The position numbers and the translations under genes are program-made. DNA of 37,473 bases. Source: Desulfobacula sp. GTDB taxonomy: Bacteria; Desulfobacterota; Desulfobacteria; Desulfobacterales; Desulfobacteraceae. The stretch covers positions 1 to 37,473 of the forward strand of contig JAKIUJ010000020.1 in NCBI GenBank assembly GCA_021647625.1, given 5' to 3'. Below, piece by piece: positions 15,028 through 25,630 of this stretch (position 1 is its first letter; every line of letters begins with the position of its first letter). The notes below the pieces were generated by a model that searched no databases, was not told the origin of the DNA, and saw nothing but the letters and a program-made list of their open reading frames with translations.

Positions 15028-16314
15028 CTATTCTGTTGTTTTTTCCAGTGCCTGATCAAGTGCTGGTGCTTCTTCTGATTCATTCAGTAAGGATTCCTGC
15101 TCTTTTTCAATAAATCGAATTGTAACCAGGCTATCTGAAACATCCAGAACCTCGATTCCGAAAGATTCAAAGGTTTTCAGCATCACTGTATCGGCAAACT
15201 GTGAGGGTTTGCCTTTATAGAACACCTGTAACAACGCATAGTTTGACCCCATCTCCCTGGGCTGCATATTTTCAATACCTGGCATCTGCTTAAAGCGTTG
15301 TTTTAATGCAATAAATCTGGGCAGAAAATCCAGACCTTCAATGCGCACATCAAAGGCATGTTCTCTTCGAAGTTGCTCTGCCCAATAGGCATCAATCTTT
15401 TTACTCAAATCTATTGCTGCAAGGTTGGCTGCATTCACAATGGCATCTATTTGACCCTGGGAGGAGATATCACTCTTGGCTGCGGCATCAATTTGTGATG
15501 TCAAAACTTTTTCACCGGTTTCAAGATTGTATACGTCAAGATTGATAATGGCATTAAAGATTTTTTCTTCCCCCATCCTGTTGATACTTTCTAAAGATGA
15601 GGCTTTGCCGAAAACAACCATATCCGCCTTCATGCCAACCCCAAGCTTCTTTGCTGCACCAACATCATAGATTGTTCTAAAAGAGACATTATAAAACGAT
15701 GGATCAGGTCGTTCCGGACCGATTCCAATGACAAAAAAGCGGTTCTGAATCATTTTTTTTACAATGATCTCTTCAGCCGTGGACTGGTATGGTATGGGGT
15801 TGTTTCCCCACCAATACTTCGGCAGCAGGTCATCCGGCGTTTTTTCTGCAATGAAGAATAAAATAGTGGGCTTATCGTTGCTTGCATTTAAAATTTTTGC
15901 ATCTGTCAATTTTTTTTCAAGAAGTGATACATTGACCTTGGTTTCCACCCCCACAAGAAAATAGCCCTTATTTTCAATCCCGCCTAAAACCCGATAGGCA
16001 AGAATATAATCCGAGGTACGGGACAGAATCTGATCATAGAAAAAATCAAGATTGGTGGCAAAAACCTGGCGGGAGACGATACTTGAAAAGGCATTTTGAA
16101 GTGCGAGTTCCAGGGCATCGGATACTGCCTTTTGCTTGGCCTGCTGGATGTTTTGATTGATTACCCGCCTTTTACCTGTGGTCACACCGGTTAAGACATG
16201 CATCTGTTTGGCAGCCTGCACAGGTTCCAAAAAAAGTACAATGCCTGCAAACAATGCAAGAAAACTAATGCCCATAAGTCTTTTGATAATTGTTTTGGCC
16301 ATTTTATCTATCAC
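15028..16314 (-). CDS. Exported protein of unknown function, FlgT/LPP20-like N-domain
   Basis: This is a 428-residue protein with a signal peptide (basic start, hydrophobic run to about residue 33, cut near VQAAKQ). Residues about 50-85 (NIQQAKQKAVSDALELALQNAFSSIVS) resemble the alanine-rich N-domain found in FlgT and LPP20-type exported proteins. The middle part has a TolB-N-like or DUF-type alternating pattern (ADMVVFGKASSLESINRMGEEKIFNAIINLDVYNLETGE). Its GTG start overlaps the stop of the polyprenyl synthase gene by four bases; an ATG at 16302 is an alternative. It is last in the htpG operon. No precise function can be given. Confidence 0.65.
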   Translation of the reverse strand: MIDKMAKTIIKRLMGISFLALFAGIVLFLEPVQAAKQMHVLTGVTTGKRRVINQNIQQAKQKAVSDALELALQNAFSSIVSRQVFATNLDFFYDQILSRTSDYILAYRVLGGIENKGYFLVGVETKVNVSLLEKKLTDAKILNASNDKPTILFFIAEKTPDDLLPKYWWGNNPIPYQSTAEEIIVKKMIQNRFFVIGIGPERPDPSFYNVSFRTIYDVGAAKKLGVGMKADMVVFGKASSLESINRMGEEKIFNAIINLDVYNLETGEKVLTSQIDAAAKSDISSQGQIDAIVNAANLAAIDLSKKIDAYWAEQLRREHAFDVRIEGLDFLPRFIALKQRFKQMPGIENMQPREMGSNYALLQVFYKGKPSQFADTVMLKTFESFGIEVLDVSDSLVTIRFIEKEQESLLNESEEAPALDQALEKTTE

Positions 16315-17294
16315 ACCTTTCTTTTTATGGAGTAATCCGCAAGCAGGGACAATAGTTTTTTTGACAGGCTTGATTCAAAAATATCCAGGCATGATTTTGC
16401 CTTACCTACATGCTCCCGTGCCATGTTTTGCGTATATTCAATTCCTTTATAACGGAATAATAATGCTTTTAATTGTTCAAACTGCTCTATATGAAAACCC
16501 GGCTCCAAAATAACGTGTTCCATCCAGCTTTTATCTTCTTTTGAGGCACGGGTCAGACTATGAATCAGGGGCAGGGTAAGTTTTCCCTCCCGCATGTCTG
16601 CTCCGGGATTCTTTCCCAGTACTTGAGCGGTTGCCGTATAATCCAAAAGATCATCCGCCATCTGAAAGGCCATGCCGAGATGGAATCCATACGCTTTTAA
16701 GGCGCTTTGCTTTTCCTTGTCAGACCTGGCTAAGATAGCACCACTTTGACACGCCCCCTGGATGAGAACGGCTGTCTTTTTTTCAATAACGTCTAAGTAT
16801 TCTTCTTCAGATATGTCCAGCTTACCTTTTTTTGTCATCTGATCAATTTCACCCTGGGACATATCCCGGGTGATTTTTGCAATCACACTGATAATATCGG
16901 GTTCTCTTGTCCGGGCAGCCAGATCAAGCGCCAGGGCCAGCAAAAAATCTCCTGTGAGCACCACTTTCGGAGCTGACCATTTGGTGTGTGCAGCCTTTTT
17001 ACCCCTGCGAATATCGGCTTCATCCACAACATCATCGTGCAAAAGGGTGGCTGCATGGAGGTATTCGAAAATGGTCGAAAAATCGATTTCAAACCCATTG
17101 GCATACCCGCACATTCTGGCGCTGTGGATCATTAAAAGCGGTCGTAGTCGTTTACCACCGGAAAACAACAGATGAGAGGCAATCTGTTTTACCAGATCCA
17201 GATTGGGTTCCAGATGCTTTTCAAGCGCTGTTTCGATTTTTTCAAGATCCGGAACCGCCAGATCAATTATCTGTTGCTTTACACTTTTTGTCAT
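16311..17294 (-). CDS. Long-chain polyprenyl diphosphate synthase
   Basis: This 327-residue trans-prenyltransferase builds the isoprenoid tail of a quinone such as menaquinone from allylic diphosphate and isopentenyl diphosphate. The first aspartate-rich motif is DDVVD (about residues 91-95, followed by EADIRRG) and the second is in MADDLLDY (about 217-224). GGKRLRP near residue 50 is the diphosphate-binding motif. The fifth residue before the first motif is alanine (HAATLLHDDVVD), which in this family permits long chains rather than farnesyl or geranylgeranyl length. Its ATG overlaps the rimO stop by four bases and its stop overlaps the next start by four bases. Confidence 0.9.
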   Translation of the reverse strand: MTKSVKQQIIDLAVPDLEKIETALEKHLEPNLDLVKQIASHLLFSGGKRLRPLLMIHSARMCGYANGFEIDFSTIFEYLHAATLLHDDVVDEADIRRGKKAAHTKWSAPKVVLTGDFLLALALDLAARTREPDIISVIAKITRDMSQGEIDQMTKKGKLDISEEEYLDVIEKKTAVLIQGACQSGAILARSDKEKQSALKAYGFHLGMAFQMADDLLDYTATAQVLGKNPGADMREGKLTLPLIHSLTRASKEDKSWMEHVILEPGFHIEQFEQLKALLFRYKGIEYTQNMAREHVGKAKSCLDIFESSLSKKLLSLLADYSIKRKV

Positions 17295-18619
17295 GCCTTC
17301 TCCCCGGCCAAATCATATTCAAATGCATCTGTCATTCTTACCTTAACAATGGTGCCGATTTCAAGCCCGTTTGAATAAATAAATGTCACCCCGTCTACTT
17401 CCGGGGCCTGGAACCGTGTTCGACCGATATAAACGCCGGATTCCACATTTTCTTCCACTATGACTGAATACGTTTTCCCCACATGCTTATTATTAATTGA
17501 TTCGGAAATTTTTGCCTGGACGGCCATCAGCATATCATGACGTTGTTCAGCAATGTCAGAAGATACATGATCTTTGAATTGGTGAGATTTTAAATCATCA
17601 GAATCAGAATAAGTGAACACACCCAGATGCTCAAAACGTATTGTTTTGATAAAATCCATCAACAAATTAAAATCTTTCTTGGTTTCACCCGGAAATCCTA
17701 CAATTAACGTTGTCCGAAGCGCAGCGTCAGGATCTATATTGCGGATGGTTTCAAACAAGGTATAAAGATCTTGAGTATTATAGGGTCGTCCCATTCTTTT
17801 TAGCACACCTGATGCAGCATGCTGGATGGGCACATCATAATAGGAACAAATATTTTCAGATCTTTTAACAGCCTTTACAACCGATTCGGTCAGGGTGTTG
17901 GGATGGGTATATAAAAACCGTATCCAGGCATTAGTTTTCTCAAGGGTGAGGCTTAAACTTTCAAGCACATTATCAAAGCCCGGATCGCCTGGGAGTTCCC
18001 GGCCGTAATCCGTGGTATTTTCTGCTGTCAGAATAATTTCTTTGACACCGTCAGATACAAGATTTCGGGCCTCGGTGCAGATATCTTCAATGGGTCTGGA
18101 TCGCTGCAGTCCGCGAAGTTTTGGAATAATACAATAGGTACATTTGCGATTACAGCCTTCAGACACTTTGATAAAGGCTGAATATTTTTCGGTCAGTTCT
18201 CTTTTTTCCGACAAATCCTGAAACGATCTCTCATTGGGATCGGGAAACAGTGTCAAAGGGTGTACGTCTTTGTTTTCTACAGCATCCACGATCTGCTCAC
18301 ATGCAGCGGTGCCCAAAAAAGCATCCACCTCGGGAAAACTTTCCACAAGCGATTTATCATCCTTGTACCGCTCAAACAGACACCCTGTGGCAATAAGCCG
18401 TTTGCATCTGCCTGTCTTTTTAAACCCGGCCATTTGTAAAAGAACATCCACAGCCTCATCAGAGGCTGTGGATATAAATGTACAGGTGTTAACAATGATC
18501 GCTTCGGCTTTTTGCGGGTCAGCTGTAAGCTTGTGACCCTTGGCCACAAGCTTTCCCAGCATAATTTCACTGTCCACCTGGTTTCTTGAACAACCCAGTG
18601 TTTCAAGAAAGATGATCAT
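17291..18619 (-). CDS. rimO: Ribosomal protein S12 methylthiotransferase RimO
   Basis: This 442-residue radical SAM methylthiotransferase modifies an aspartate of ribosomal protein uS12. The N-terminal UPF0004 domain contributes three cysteines (LGCSRN at C10, NTCTF near 46, ATGCLFE near 79). The radical SAM core has [17 protein letters not shown] (about 155-172), and a TRAM domain ends the protein ([31 protein letters not shown]). [10 protein letters not shown] and [10 protein letters not shown] favour RimO over MiaB. The length is normal for RimO. It is coupled to htpG upstream and to the polyprenyl synthase downstream by ATGA overlaps. The ribosome-binding site is poor, consistent with translational coupling. 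Confidence 0.9.
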   Translation of the reverse strand: MIIFLETLGCSRNQVDSEIMLGKLVAKGHKLTADPQKAEAIIVNTCTFISTASDEAVDVLLQMAGFKKTGRCKRLIATGCLFERYKDDKSLVESFPEVDAFLGTAACEQIVDAVENKDVHPLTLFPDPNERSFQDLSEKRELTEKYSAFIKVSEGCNRKCTYCIIPKLRGLQRSRPIEDICTEARNLVSDGVKEIILTAENTTDYGRELPGDPGFDNVLESLSLTLEKTNAWIRFLYTHPNTLTESVVKAVKRSENICSYYDVPIQHAASGVLKRMGRPYNTQDLYTLFETIRNIDPDAALRTTLIVGFPGETKKDFNLLMDFIKTIRFEHLGVFTYSDSDDLKSHQFKDHVSSDIAEQRHDMLMAVQAKISESINNKHVGKTYSVIVEENVESGVYIGRTRFQAPEVDGVTFIYSNGLEIGTIVKVRMTDAFEYDLAGEKA

Positions 18620-20538
18620 ATGGCTTTGGCCATCAGGTCTCCCAGTTGTTTGGAAAATCGTGCGGGATTTTCCAGCTTGCCACCTTCACTTACCACGGCA
18701 ATATCAAACAAAAGATCACTATAATCTTTTAACACCGGATTGGTAGTGTCCGATTCAAATATTTCTTTCATTTTCCCTACAACCGGATGCGCCACATTGA
18801 CTTCCATAACTCTTTTTTGCTCAGGAGTGCTTTGACCCGAAGCTTTCATTATTTTTTCCATATAGGCGCTCATGCCATAATCATCACCGGACAGGCAGGA
18901 AACAGAATCTTTCAGGCGATTTGAAACAACCACATCTTTAACTTTATTTTCAAGTTTACCTTTAAGGAAAGACAAAAGAGCGGAATATTCGTTTTTGGTA
19001 TCGTCATCAACTTTTTCAAGATCAAGATCGCCTTTTTCAGCACTTTTCAATTTCTTTTCCTTGTATTCCGGCAGACTCTGGGTCACCCACTCATCAATGG
19101 GGTCAACCATGAGAAGCACTTCGTAGTCTTTTGCCTTCAAGGATTCAAGCAACGGTGAATTCATTAAAGAGGATAAGCTTTCGCCTGTCAGGTAGTAGAT
19201 CTCTTTTTGATCCTCCTGCATGTTTTCAATATATTCATCCAGGGTGACAACCTTGTCCCCGGACTTGGTGGTTTTATATCTTAACAGAGACGCGAGACGT
19301 TCTTTGTTTTCATAATCCGTCGGAATTCCAGCTTTTAGTGACTGACCGAATTCAACAAAAAAAGCTTCGTACTTTTCTTTCTCCATTCCTTCAAGGACAC
19401 TGAAAATCTGTTTAACAAGATTTTTACGGATATTTCTAACCAAACGATCTTCCTGGAGAATTTCCCGGCTGACATTCAGGTTCAGATCCGGTGCATCCAC
19501 AACCCCCTGGACAAAACCCAGATAGTCCGGCAAAAGTTCTTTACAGTCATCCATAATAAATACACGTTTGCAATAAAGCTGCATACCGTGTTTTCGTTCC
19601 GGTCTAAACAGATCCATGGGGGCTTTTTCCGGCAGATACATGAGAACATCATACTCTGTTACGCCTTCAAACCTTTTATGAATGACTTCGATAGGTTTAT
19701 CCCAGTTATGACTGATATGTTTATAAAATTCTTCATGTTCTACATCGGTCACATCGCCTTTGGCTTTTGACCAGATGGCTTTCATGGAATTTAAGGTGTC
19801 ATCTTTTCTGACTTTTCTAAATGTATCGCCAATGGCTTTACCGTCTGAATCCTTGATGATCTCGTTTTCAGGAATGGGTTCATTTTTTTCAACTTCCATG
19901 ATCACAGGATAGGTGACAAAGTCAGAATGTTTTTTAACGATGTTCTGAATGACATACTCTTGTGTAAAATCCTGATCGCCTTCTTCAGGGTCTTTCAAGT
20001 ATAAGGTGATTGCTGTACCACGATCTTCTTTTTCGATTTCCTGAACAGTATATGATCCTTCACCATCAGATTCCCACCGGACACCGCCTTCTTCGCCGGC
20101 AGCTTTCGTATCTATCCTTACTTTGTCGGCAACGATAAAGGAGGAGTAAAACCCCACACCAAACTGTCCGATCAATTCAGTTGAAAGCGTATTTTCCTTT
20201 TTGGAATTCTCCATGGCTTTCATGAACGCTGCCGTACCAGATTTTGCAATAGTACCGATATTGTCGTTTACCTCGTCAAAGGTCATGCCGATACCATTAT
20301 CGCTGATCTGAAAGGTTTTTTCTTCCGGGTCTAACGCGATTCGGACGTGATAATCATTATCATCGGCAAACAGGTCAGGATGAGTCTGTTCTTTAAACTT
20401 TGCCTTGTCAATGGCATCCGATGCGTTGGAAATAAGCTCCCGAACAAATATCTCTTTGTTGGAATACAAAGAATGGATAATCAAATGCAAAAGCTGCTGT
20501 ACTTCGGTTTTAAACTTACGTGTTTTTTTTGCTGCCAT
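18616..20538 (-). CDS. htpG: Molecular chaperone HtpG (Hsp90 family)
   Basis: This 640-residue Hsp90 chaperone has the N-terminal GHKL ATPase domain with [15 protein letters not shown] (catalytic E and N near 30-45), DNGIGM (near 80) and [11 protein letters not shown] (near 118), then the middle client/ATPase domain and the C-terminal dimerisation domain. The ATG at 20538 has AGGAG five bases upstream, and the frame to 20556 is not needed. It is the promoter-proximal gene of a four-gene operon in which every junction overlaps by four bases. No CIRCE element or sigma-32-type promoter was seen; a vegetative-like promoter is at 20589-20619. Confidence 0.96.
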   Translation of the reverse strand: MAAKKTRKFKTEVQQLLHLIIHSLYSNKEIFVRELISNASDAIDKAKFKEQTHPDLFADDNDYHVRIALDPEEKTFQISDNGIGMTFDEVNDNIGTIAKSGTAAFMKAMENSKKENTLSTELIGQFGVGFYSSFIVADKVRIDTKAAGEEGGVRWESDGEGSYTVQEIEKEDRGTAITLYLKDPEEGDQDFTQEYVIQNIVKKHSDFVTYPVIMEVEKNEPIPENEIIKDSDGKAIGDTFRKVRKDDTLNSMKAIWSKAKGDVTDVEHEEFYKHISHNWDKPIEVIHKRFEGVTEYDVLMYLPEKAPMDLFRPERKHGMQLYCKRVFIMDDCKELLPDYLGFVQGVVDAPDLNLNVSREILQEDRLVRNIRKNLVKQIFSVLEGMEKEKYEAFFVEFGQSLKAGIPTDYENKERLASLLRYKTTKSGDKVVTLDEYIENMQEDQKEIYYLTGESLSSLMNSPLLESLKAKDYEVLLMVDPIDEWVTQSLPEYKEKKLKSAEKGDLDLEKVDDDTKNEYSALLSFLKGKLENKVKDVVVSNRLKDSVSCLSGDDYGMSAYMEKIMKASGQSTPEQKRVMEVNVAHPVVGKMKEIFESDTTNPVLKDYSDLLFDIAVVSEGGKLENPARFSKQLGDLMAKAI

Positions 20539-20588
20539 CTTCACTCCTAATTTCATTTTCTATTATTAAAAAAGTTACCTTATTTTTA

Positions 20589-20619
20589 ATTATAATTGTA
20601 GCTAAATTAAAATTGTCAA
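20589..20619 (-). promoter_or_regulatory. Promoter of the htpG operon
   Basis: On the minus strand TTGACA (20619-20614) is followed by TATAAT (20594-20589) after 19 bases, slightly long, or by TTATAA after 18. A MITE-like element begins 16 bases upstream of the -35. Confidence 0.5.
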
Positions 20620-20635
20620 GATGCAACCAACCGGT

Positions 20636-20780
20636 CAGGGCAAACGCATGTAAACTTGACATGAATTTTAATTGTTTGTTTTACAGGTACTTATGCAAAA
20701 CGAGATTTTCATTTGCATTTACCTTCAAACCGTAACTACCTGAAATCATTAATATGGAAAAGTTACATGCGTTAGCCCTG
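20636..20780 (+). repeat. MITE-like element, copy 1
   Basis: A 145-bp element with terminal inverted repeats, CAGGGCAAACGCATGTAA at the left and TTACATGCGTTAGCCCTG at the right. It is nearly identical to copy 2 at 22494-22638 (opposite orientation) and similar to copy 3. It carries no open frame. Flanks AACCGGT and AACCAGT are a possible imperfect target duplication. Confidence 0.85.
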
Positions 20781-20951
20781 AACCAGTCCCTGCCGAGATA
20801 CCCTGTAAAATATTTACCAGCAGACACAATACCTGCCATAAAGACAGCGTAACAACATTAGACTATATGCTTAAATGTGGCAAATAGCCTTCTTGTTCGA
20901 ACCAATGCTGTAAAAAGGTAAACTACCCCGGGCACTCTGATGTCAGTTATT

Positions 20952-21854
20952 TTAAAAAAAAATCAGACGTCCGTCAATGAAAACAAGACCGGCAAAGATC
21001 AAGCCCATACCGGCGTAAGCATTCCATCCCGGTGCCTCACCCAGAATAACAACCCCTAGAAAAATGGCAGAGATCGGGATTAAAAACGTAACCAAAAGGA
21101 TATTGGTGGCGCCCGCTTTTGCCAGAATATAAAAATAAATTATGTATGCCAGAGCCGTTGAAACTGCTGCCAGAGAGAGCAGAGCAGCCCATGTATTCCA
21201 TGTGGGATTCAGCGTCAAAGGTCGTTCAACAAAAAATGATATCGGAACCATCATCATGGTGGAGGCGGTGAGCATGCCGGCAGCCACCACCGCTGGATCA
21301 AGGTTTTTAAATCGCCGGCCGAAAATTGCTGCAAACGCATAGAGCACGGCCGCGCCAAGCACAGCCACCTGACCTGCAAATTTCATTCCAACCCCACTCA
21401 AGGACTCTATTCCGATGAGAACGGCAACGCCTAACCAACCGAAAACGACACCCATACCACGCTTTTTTGTCAAGGTTTCTTCCGTTGTCAGAAAATGAGC
21501 AAATACCACGCTGAACACCGGTGTTGTTGCGTTTAAAATCGAGGCGAGGCTGGAATCAATATGGGTCTGTCCCCAGGTGATCAAACTGAAAGGAATAGCA
21601 TTGTTTAATGCCCCAAGGATAAAAAGCCCACCCCATATCTTTGGATCAGACGGCATTTTACGACCGGAAACTTTTACATATATCAATAAAAGAAAAGCCG
21701 CCACCCCGACACGGCAGGCAACAATGGTTAAGGGCGTCATGGTGGTCACCGCAACTTCTACAAAGAAAAAAGAAGCACCCCACAAAATGGACAACAAAAT
21801 CAAAAGTCCCCATTCTTTGATTCCCATAACGATATTTGTATCTTTATTTTTCAT
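20952..21854 (-). CDS. EamA/DMT-family transporter
   Basis: This is a 300-residue inner-membrane protein with about ten hydrophobic helices arranged as two EamA repeats. SILWGASFFFVEVA near the N-terminus and INATTPVFSVVFAHFLTTEE-type text (ILNATTPVFSVVFAHFLTTEETLTKK) at the end of the first repeat are characteristic. Members export amino acids or other metabolites. The ATG at 21854 is chosen because it directly precedes the first membrane repeat; the frame to 21914 adds 20 basic residues without support. It lies 133 bases after marR on the same strand and is a likely MarR target. Substrate unknown. Confidence 0.85.
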   Translation of the reverse strand: MKNKDTNIVMGIKEWGLLILLSILWGASFFFVEVAVTTMTPLTIVACRVGVAAFLLLIYVKVSGRKMPSDPKIWGGLFILGALNNAIPFSLITWGQTHIDSSLASILNATTPVFSVVFAHFLTTEETLTKKRGMGVVFGWLGVAVLIGIESLSGVGMKFAGQVAVLGAAVLYAFAAIFGRRFKNLDPAVVAAGMLTASTMMMVPISFFVERPLTLNPTWNTWAALLSLAAVSTALAYIIYFYILAKAGATNILLVTFLIPISAIFLGVVILGEAPGWNAYAGMGLIFAGLVFIDGRLIFF

Positions 21855-21987
21855 ATACTTGTCTTTCCTTTTTATAACGGCCATGCGCAGCTTGGCCTGC
21901 AAGCAATTGCGCAAAAAACCAGAGGTTTTGAAGAAACATAAAATATCAGACTGAGTTTAAAGATTATTTCATATAAAAGTTTACCAA

Positions 21988-22434
21988 TCAATTGTTTCTC
22001 CGACCCAATTTTTTTAACAATACCCCCAGCGTACTTTGTTCTTCGGGTTCAAGAACAGAAAAAACTTTGAAGGCTGTTTTTGAATGGACAGGAAATATTT
22101 TTTCGATTAATTTTAGTCCTGATTCAGTCAGTACGACTGTCATCCTGCGCCTGTCAGCCATATCTTTTTTCCGCTTTACAAGTTTTCTTTTTTCGAGATT
22201 GTCAATCACCAGGGTAATATTTCCACTCGTTTTAAGGATTTTGCCACCGATATCCTTCTGGCACAATGCCCCCAGATGGTACAATGCTTCCAAAACACCA
22301 AACTGACTGATTGAAAGTTTATTTTCGAGAAGATTCCTATGCATCCTTTCCGTTACTGTATTCGCTGCACGCATGAGTTGCGTATAAATTTTAAGAACCT
22401 GTGTTTCTTTTTCCGGTATTTTAATTGTATTCAT
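21988..22434 (-). CDS. MarR-family transcriptional regulator
   Basis: This 148-residue winged-helix dimer has the MarR core (about 35-115): LSISQFGVLEALYHLGALCQKDIGGKILKTSGNITLVIDNLEKRKLVKRKKDMADRRRM, ending in the DxRxx wing. The ATG at 22434 has GAGG five bases upstream. A perfect 30-bp palindrome (22447-22476) lies immediately upstream, so autorepression is likely. The gene is followed by the DMT transporter, suggesting a small effector-induced efflux unit. Confidence 0.92.
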   Translation of the reverse strand: MNTIKIPEKETQVLKIYTQLMRAANTVTERMHRNLLENKLSISQFGVLEALYHLGALCQKDIGGKILKTSGNITLVIDNLEKRKLVKRKKDMADRRRMTVVLTESGLKLIEKIFPVHSKTAFKVFSVLEPEEQSTLGVLLKKLGRRNN

Positions 22435-22446
22435 ACAAGCCTCGAC

Positions 22447-22476
22447 ATTAATTAGTTTAATATTAAACTAATTAAT
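22447..22476. promoter_or_regulatory. Perfect 30-bp palindrome upstream of marR (operator)
   Basis: Two 15-base arms, the left being ATTAATTAGTTTAAT, form a flawless palindrome starting 13 bases before the marR start codon. A -35 TTGACA on the minus strand (22492-22487) precedes it by 10 bases, so the palindrome covers the -10 and transcription start. Confidence 0.75.
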
Positions 22477-22493
22477 ATTAGCTGATTGTCAAG

Positions 22494-22638
22494 CAGGGCT
22501 AACGCATGTAACTTTTCCATATTAATGATTTCAGGTAGTTACGGTTTGAAGGTAAACGCAAATGAAAATTTCGTTTTGCATAAGTACCTGTAAAACAAAG
22601 AATTAAAATTCATGCCAAGTTTAAATGCGTTTACCCTG
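22494..22638 (-). repeat. MITE-like element, copy 2, with 10-bp target duplication
   Basis: A 145-bp element in inverse orientation to copies 1 and 3. It is flanked by the direct repeat GATTGTCAAG at 22484-22493 and 22639-22648, a perfect target-site duplication. The left duplicate supplies the marR -35 hexamer. It has no coding capacity. Confidence 0.9.
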
Positions 22639-22720
22639 GATTGTCAAGATCCCCATATTGAATTTTTTACCAATACCTGGTATTAAAGGGTTTTGATTTT
22701 TTAAGGATTTTTTTATAAAA

Positions 22721-23590
22721 ATGCATTATGAAGGCATGATAATACGCCCGCCCAGTGAGGCCAACAGCATACTGCTCCAGGTCACGCTCGGCTGTTCTCA
22801 CAACAAATGTACCTTTTGCGGAACATTTAGAAAAAAACGCTTTGATATTAAAAAAGATGATGTCATCTTTGAAGATATCGAATTTGCAAGGACCCACTGC
22901 AAAAGGCAGAATCGATTGTTCATCTGTGATGGGGATGCCCTGGTGATACCCCAGAAGCGGCTGGTCAAAATATTAAAACAAATTCAAGAACGTCTGCCAT
23001 GGGTGGACCGCATCGGGCTATATGCCAATACCAAAAGTATTGGCCTTAAAACCGATGAACAACTGAAAGAATTATTTAATTCAGGTGTAAAAATAGTTTA
23101 TCTTGGCATGGAATCCGGAGATGATCAGGTGCTCAAAGAGATCCGAAAAGGTGCCGATTCAGCCAAAATGATTAAGATGGGGAAACGGGTTAAACAAGCC
23201 GGGATTCAACTCTCCATTACTGTTTTAATTGGGCTTGCCGGAAAAGAACGCTCCAAAATCCATGCAAGGGAAACAGGCCGCGTACTGTCGGCAATAGATC
23301 CGGACTATGTGGGTGCCTTAAGCCTGATGCTGATACCCGGAACCGAACTTGCCACAGCGTATGAAAATGGAGAATTCGAACTGATCAATCCTGAAGAAAT
23401 GCTGGAAGAACTCGGGTTGATGATTGCATCAACCCATCTTTCCAATGGATTGTTTCATGCCAATCATGCCTCAAATTATCTTCCCATCCGGGCAAAATTG
23501 CCCGAAGAAAAAGAAAAAACGCTCAATTTAATATCACAAGCCCTCAATGGGAAAATCAACTTAAAACCTGAACATATGAGAGCCTTGTAA
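22721..23590 (+). CDS. Radical SAM protein (Elp3/HemN-like)
   Basis: This 289-residue radical SAM enzyme has cluster ligands in LGCSHNKCTFCGTF (about residues 24-34), giving the C-x4-C-x2-C spacing of a known bacterial subgroup. Other core elements are YLGMESGDDQVLKEIRKG (about 126-143), which has the SAM-binding glutamate, and VLIGLAGKERS. The function of this subgroup is not known to me. The start ATG at 22721 has AAGGA 13 bases upstream, and a second ATG five codons later is possible. Transketolase follows after 24 bases on the same strand, so they may be cotranscribed. Confidence 0.82.
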   Translation: MHYEGMIIRPPSEANSILLQVTLGCSHNKCTFCGTFRKKRFDIKKDDVIFEDIEFARTHCKRQNRLFICDGDALVIPQKRLVKILKQIQERLPWVDRIGLYANTKSIGLKTDEQLKELFNSGVKIVYLGMESGDDQVLKEIRKGADSAKMIKMGKRVKQAGIQLSITVLIGLAGKERSKIHARETGRVLSAIDPDYVGALSLMLIPGTELATAYENGEFELINPEEMLEELGLMIASTHLSNGLFHANHASNYLPIRAKLPEEKEKTLNLISQALNGKINLKPEHMRAL

Positions 23591-23614
23591 CATAACACAC
23601 AGGAGAATTAAACA

Positions 23615-25618
23615 ATGGCCGAAGCCACAAACACCCTTGATCAATTAACTGTCGCAACCATTAGAACGCTTTGCATGGATGCTGTTCAAAAAGCCAATTC
23701 AGGACATCCGGGGGCACCCATGGGCCTGGCTCCGGCTACCTATGTCCTTTTTAAACGTTTTTTAAAACACAACCCTAAAAATCCAGCCTGGATTGATCGG
23801 GACAGGTTTGTTCTTTCCGGCGGTCATGCCTCTTCTCTGCTTTACAGCCTTTTGTACCTTTTTGGCTATGGCCTTGAACTGGATGATCTTAAAAATTTCA
23901 GGCAATGGGGTTCCAGAACACCCGGGCATCCGGAATATGGGGATACCCCCGGGGTTGAAACAACAACAGGCCCTCTGGGTCAGGGCATTGCCAATGCCGT
24001 GGGTATGGCTGTTGCTGAACGTCATTTGGCCGCCCGGTTCAACATGGAAGAAAAAAGGATAATTGACCATTTCACCTATGTCGTGTGCGGAGATGGTGAT
24101 CTTATGGAAGGCGTCGGCTTAGAAGCCATCTCCCTTGCCGGTCACCTGGGTCTTGGTAAAATGATTTTGTTGTATGATGATAATTCAATTACCATTGAAG
24201 GCGGCACGGAAATCGCTTTTACCGAAGATGTAAAAGCCAAGTTTGAAAGCCAGAACTGGCATGTGGTCACGGTGGAAGACGGCAACGATCTAGAAGCTAT
24301 CCAGAAAGCCATTCAAGCAGGTAAAGATGCTGTTTCCCGTCCCACAATGATTCAGATCAAAACTCATATCGCCTACGGCAGTCCAAACAAACAGGACTCA
24401 TCAGATGCCCACGGATCACCCTTGGGAGCAGATGAAATCAAACTGGTTAAAAAATTTTATGGCGTGCCTGTTGATAAAGAGTTTTATGTTCCGGATCAAG
24501 TGTTGAAAAATTGCAGAAAAGCCTTGAATTTTGGTGAGGGATTTGAGCAGACCTGGCAGGATACCTTTGATGCGTACAAGGATCAATACAAAGAACATGC
24601 AGCCAAATTTGCGGATGCCATCTCTGGTTTTTTAACCGATGGCTGGGATGCCAAAGTCCCTGTATTTAAAGTGGAGGACGGTGCGGTTGCCACCCGTGCT
24701 GCCTCGGGTCAGGTACTCAATGCCATTGCAGACAACCTGCCGGTGCTTATGGGTGGATCAGCCGATCTTGCCCCTTCCAACAAAACTTTTTTGACCTGTT
24801 CAACCGTATTTCAAAAAGATGCCTGGGAAGGCCGGAATATACGTTTCGGTGTCCGGGAGCATGCCATGGCATCTATCATGTCCGGTATGTACCTTCATTC
24901 CGGCATAAGACCTTATGGAGGCACCTTCCTTGTCTTTGCCGATTATATGAGACCAGCCATTCGTGTGGCCACTCTGATGAAACTGCCTCTGATTTATGTC
25001 TTTACCCATGACAGCGTTGCTGTCGGTGAAGACGGCCCTACCCATCAGCCAGTAGAGCACCTGGCATCATTGAGAGCAATCCCCGGGCTTAATGTTGTCC
25101 GCCCTGCAGATGCCAATGAAACAGCATATGCATGGAAACAAGCGTTAACTACGGTTGATTCACCCACAGCGTTAATTTTGAGCCGTCAGAAACTGCCGAC
25201 ACTTGATGTAACTTCCCGTGACGGAGAGTTTAATTATGGTGCCTATACGGTTGAAAACGTAACTGATCCCGATATGCTTCTAATTGCAACCGGCTCTGAA
25301 GTTCATATCTGCGTTGACGCGGCCAAGGTTCTTAAAAAAAATCACAACATCAAGGCGGCTGTTGTTTCCATGCCATCCTGGGAATGGTTTGAAAAAGCAC
25401 CTGCACCATACAGAGAAAGAATCCTGCCCTCTGATGTCAAAAAAAGGCTGGCGGTTGAAGCAGGGATCTCCATGGGTTGGGCAAAATACACAGGGGATGC
25501 CGGTAAAACCATCACCATTGATAAATTTGGTGCCTCTGCACCTGGTGGAACCGTCTTAAAAGAATATGGTTTTTCCTGTGAAAATGTCGTAAATAAAGCG
25601 CTTGAACTTTTTAAATAA
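23615..25618 (+). CDS. tkt: Transketolase
   Basis: This 667-residue thiamine-diphosphate enzyme transfers two-carbon units in the non-oxidative pentose phosphate pathway. It shows the N-terminal [11 protein letters not shown] motif (about 29-39), the TPP motif [38 protein letters not shown] (about 154-190), the catalytic-glutamate segment [15 protein letters not shown] (about 413-427) and [20 protein letters not shown]. Length is normal. AGGAG lies 9 bases before the ATG. A stem-loop follows the stop. Confidence 0.97.
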   Translation: MAEATNTLDQLTVATIRTLCMDAVQKANSGHPGAPMGLAPATYVLFKRFLKHNPKNPAWIDRDRFVLSGGHASSLLYSLLYLFGYGLELDDLKNFRQWGSRTPGHPEYGDTPGVETTTGPLGQGIANAVGMAVAERHLAARFNMEEKRIIDHFTYVVCGDGDLMEGVGLEAISLAGHLGLGKMILLYDDNSITIEGGTEIAFTEDVKAKFESQNWHVVTVEDGNDLEAIQKAIQAGKDAVSRPTMIQIKTHIAYGSPNKQDSSDAHGSPLGADEIKLVKKFYGVPVDKEFYVPDQVLKNCRKALNFGEGFEQTWQDTFDAYKDQYKEHAAKFADAISGFLTDGWDAKVPVFKVEDGAVATRAASGQVLNAIADNLPVLMGGSADLAPSNKTFLTCSTVFQKDAWEGRNIRFGVREHAMASIMSGMYLHSGIRPYGGTFLVFADYMRPAIRVATLMKLPLIYVFTHDSVAVGEDGPTHQPVEHLASLRAIPGLNVVRPADANETAYAWKQALTTVDSPTALILSRQKLPTLDVTSRDGEFNYGAYTVENVTDPDMLLIATGSEVHICVDAAKVLKKNHNIKAAVVSMPSWEWFEKAPAPYRERILPSDVKKRLAVEAGISMGWAKYTGDAGKTITIDKFGASAPGGTVLKEYGFSCENVVNKALELFK

Positions 25619-25630
25619 AATATTAAAACA

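Noticed and set aside
20540-20640. Heat-shock control element (CIRCE or sigma-32) before htpG
   Set aside because: No CIRCE inverted repeat or CTTGAA/CCCCAT pattern is visible; only a vegetative-like promoter is supported.
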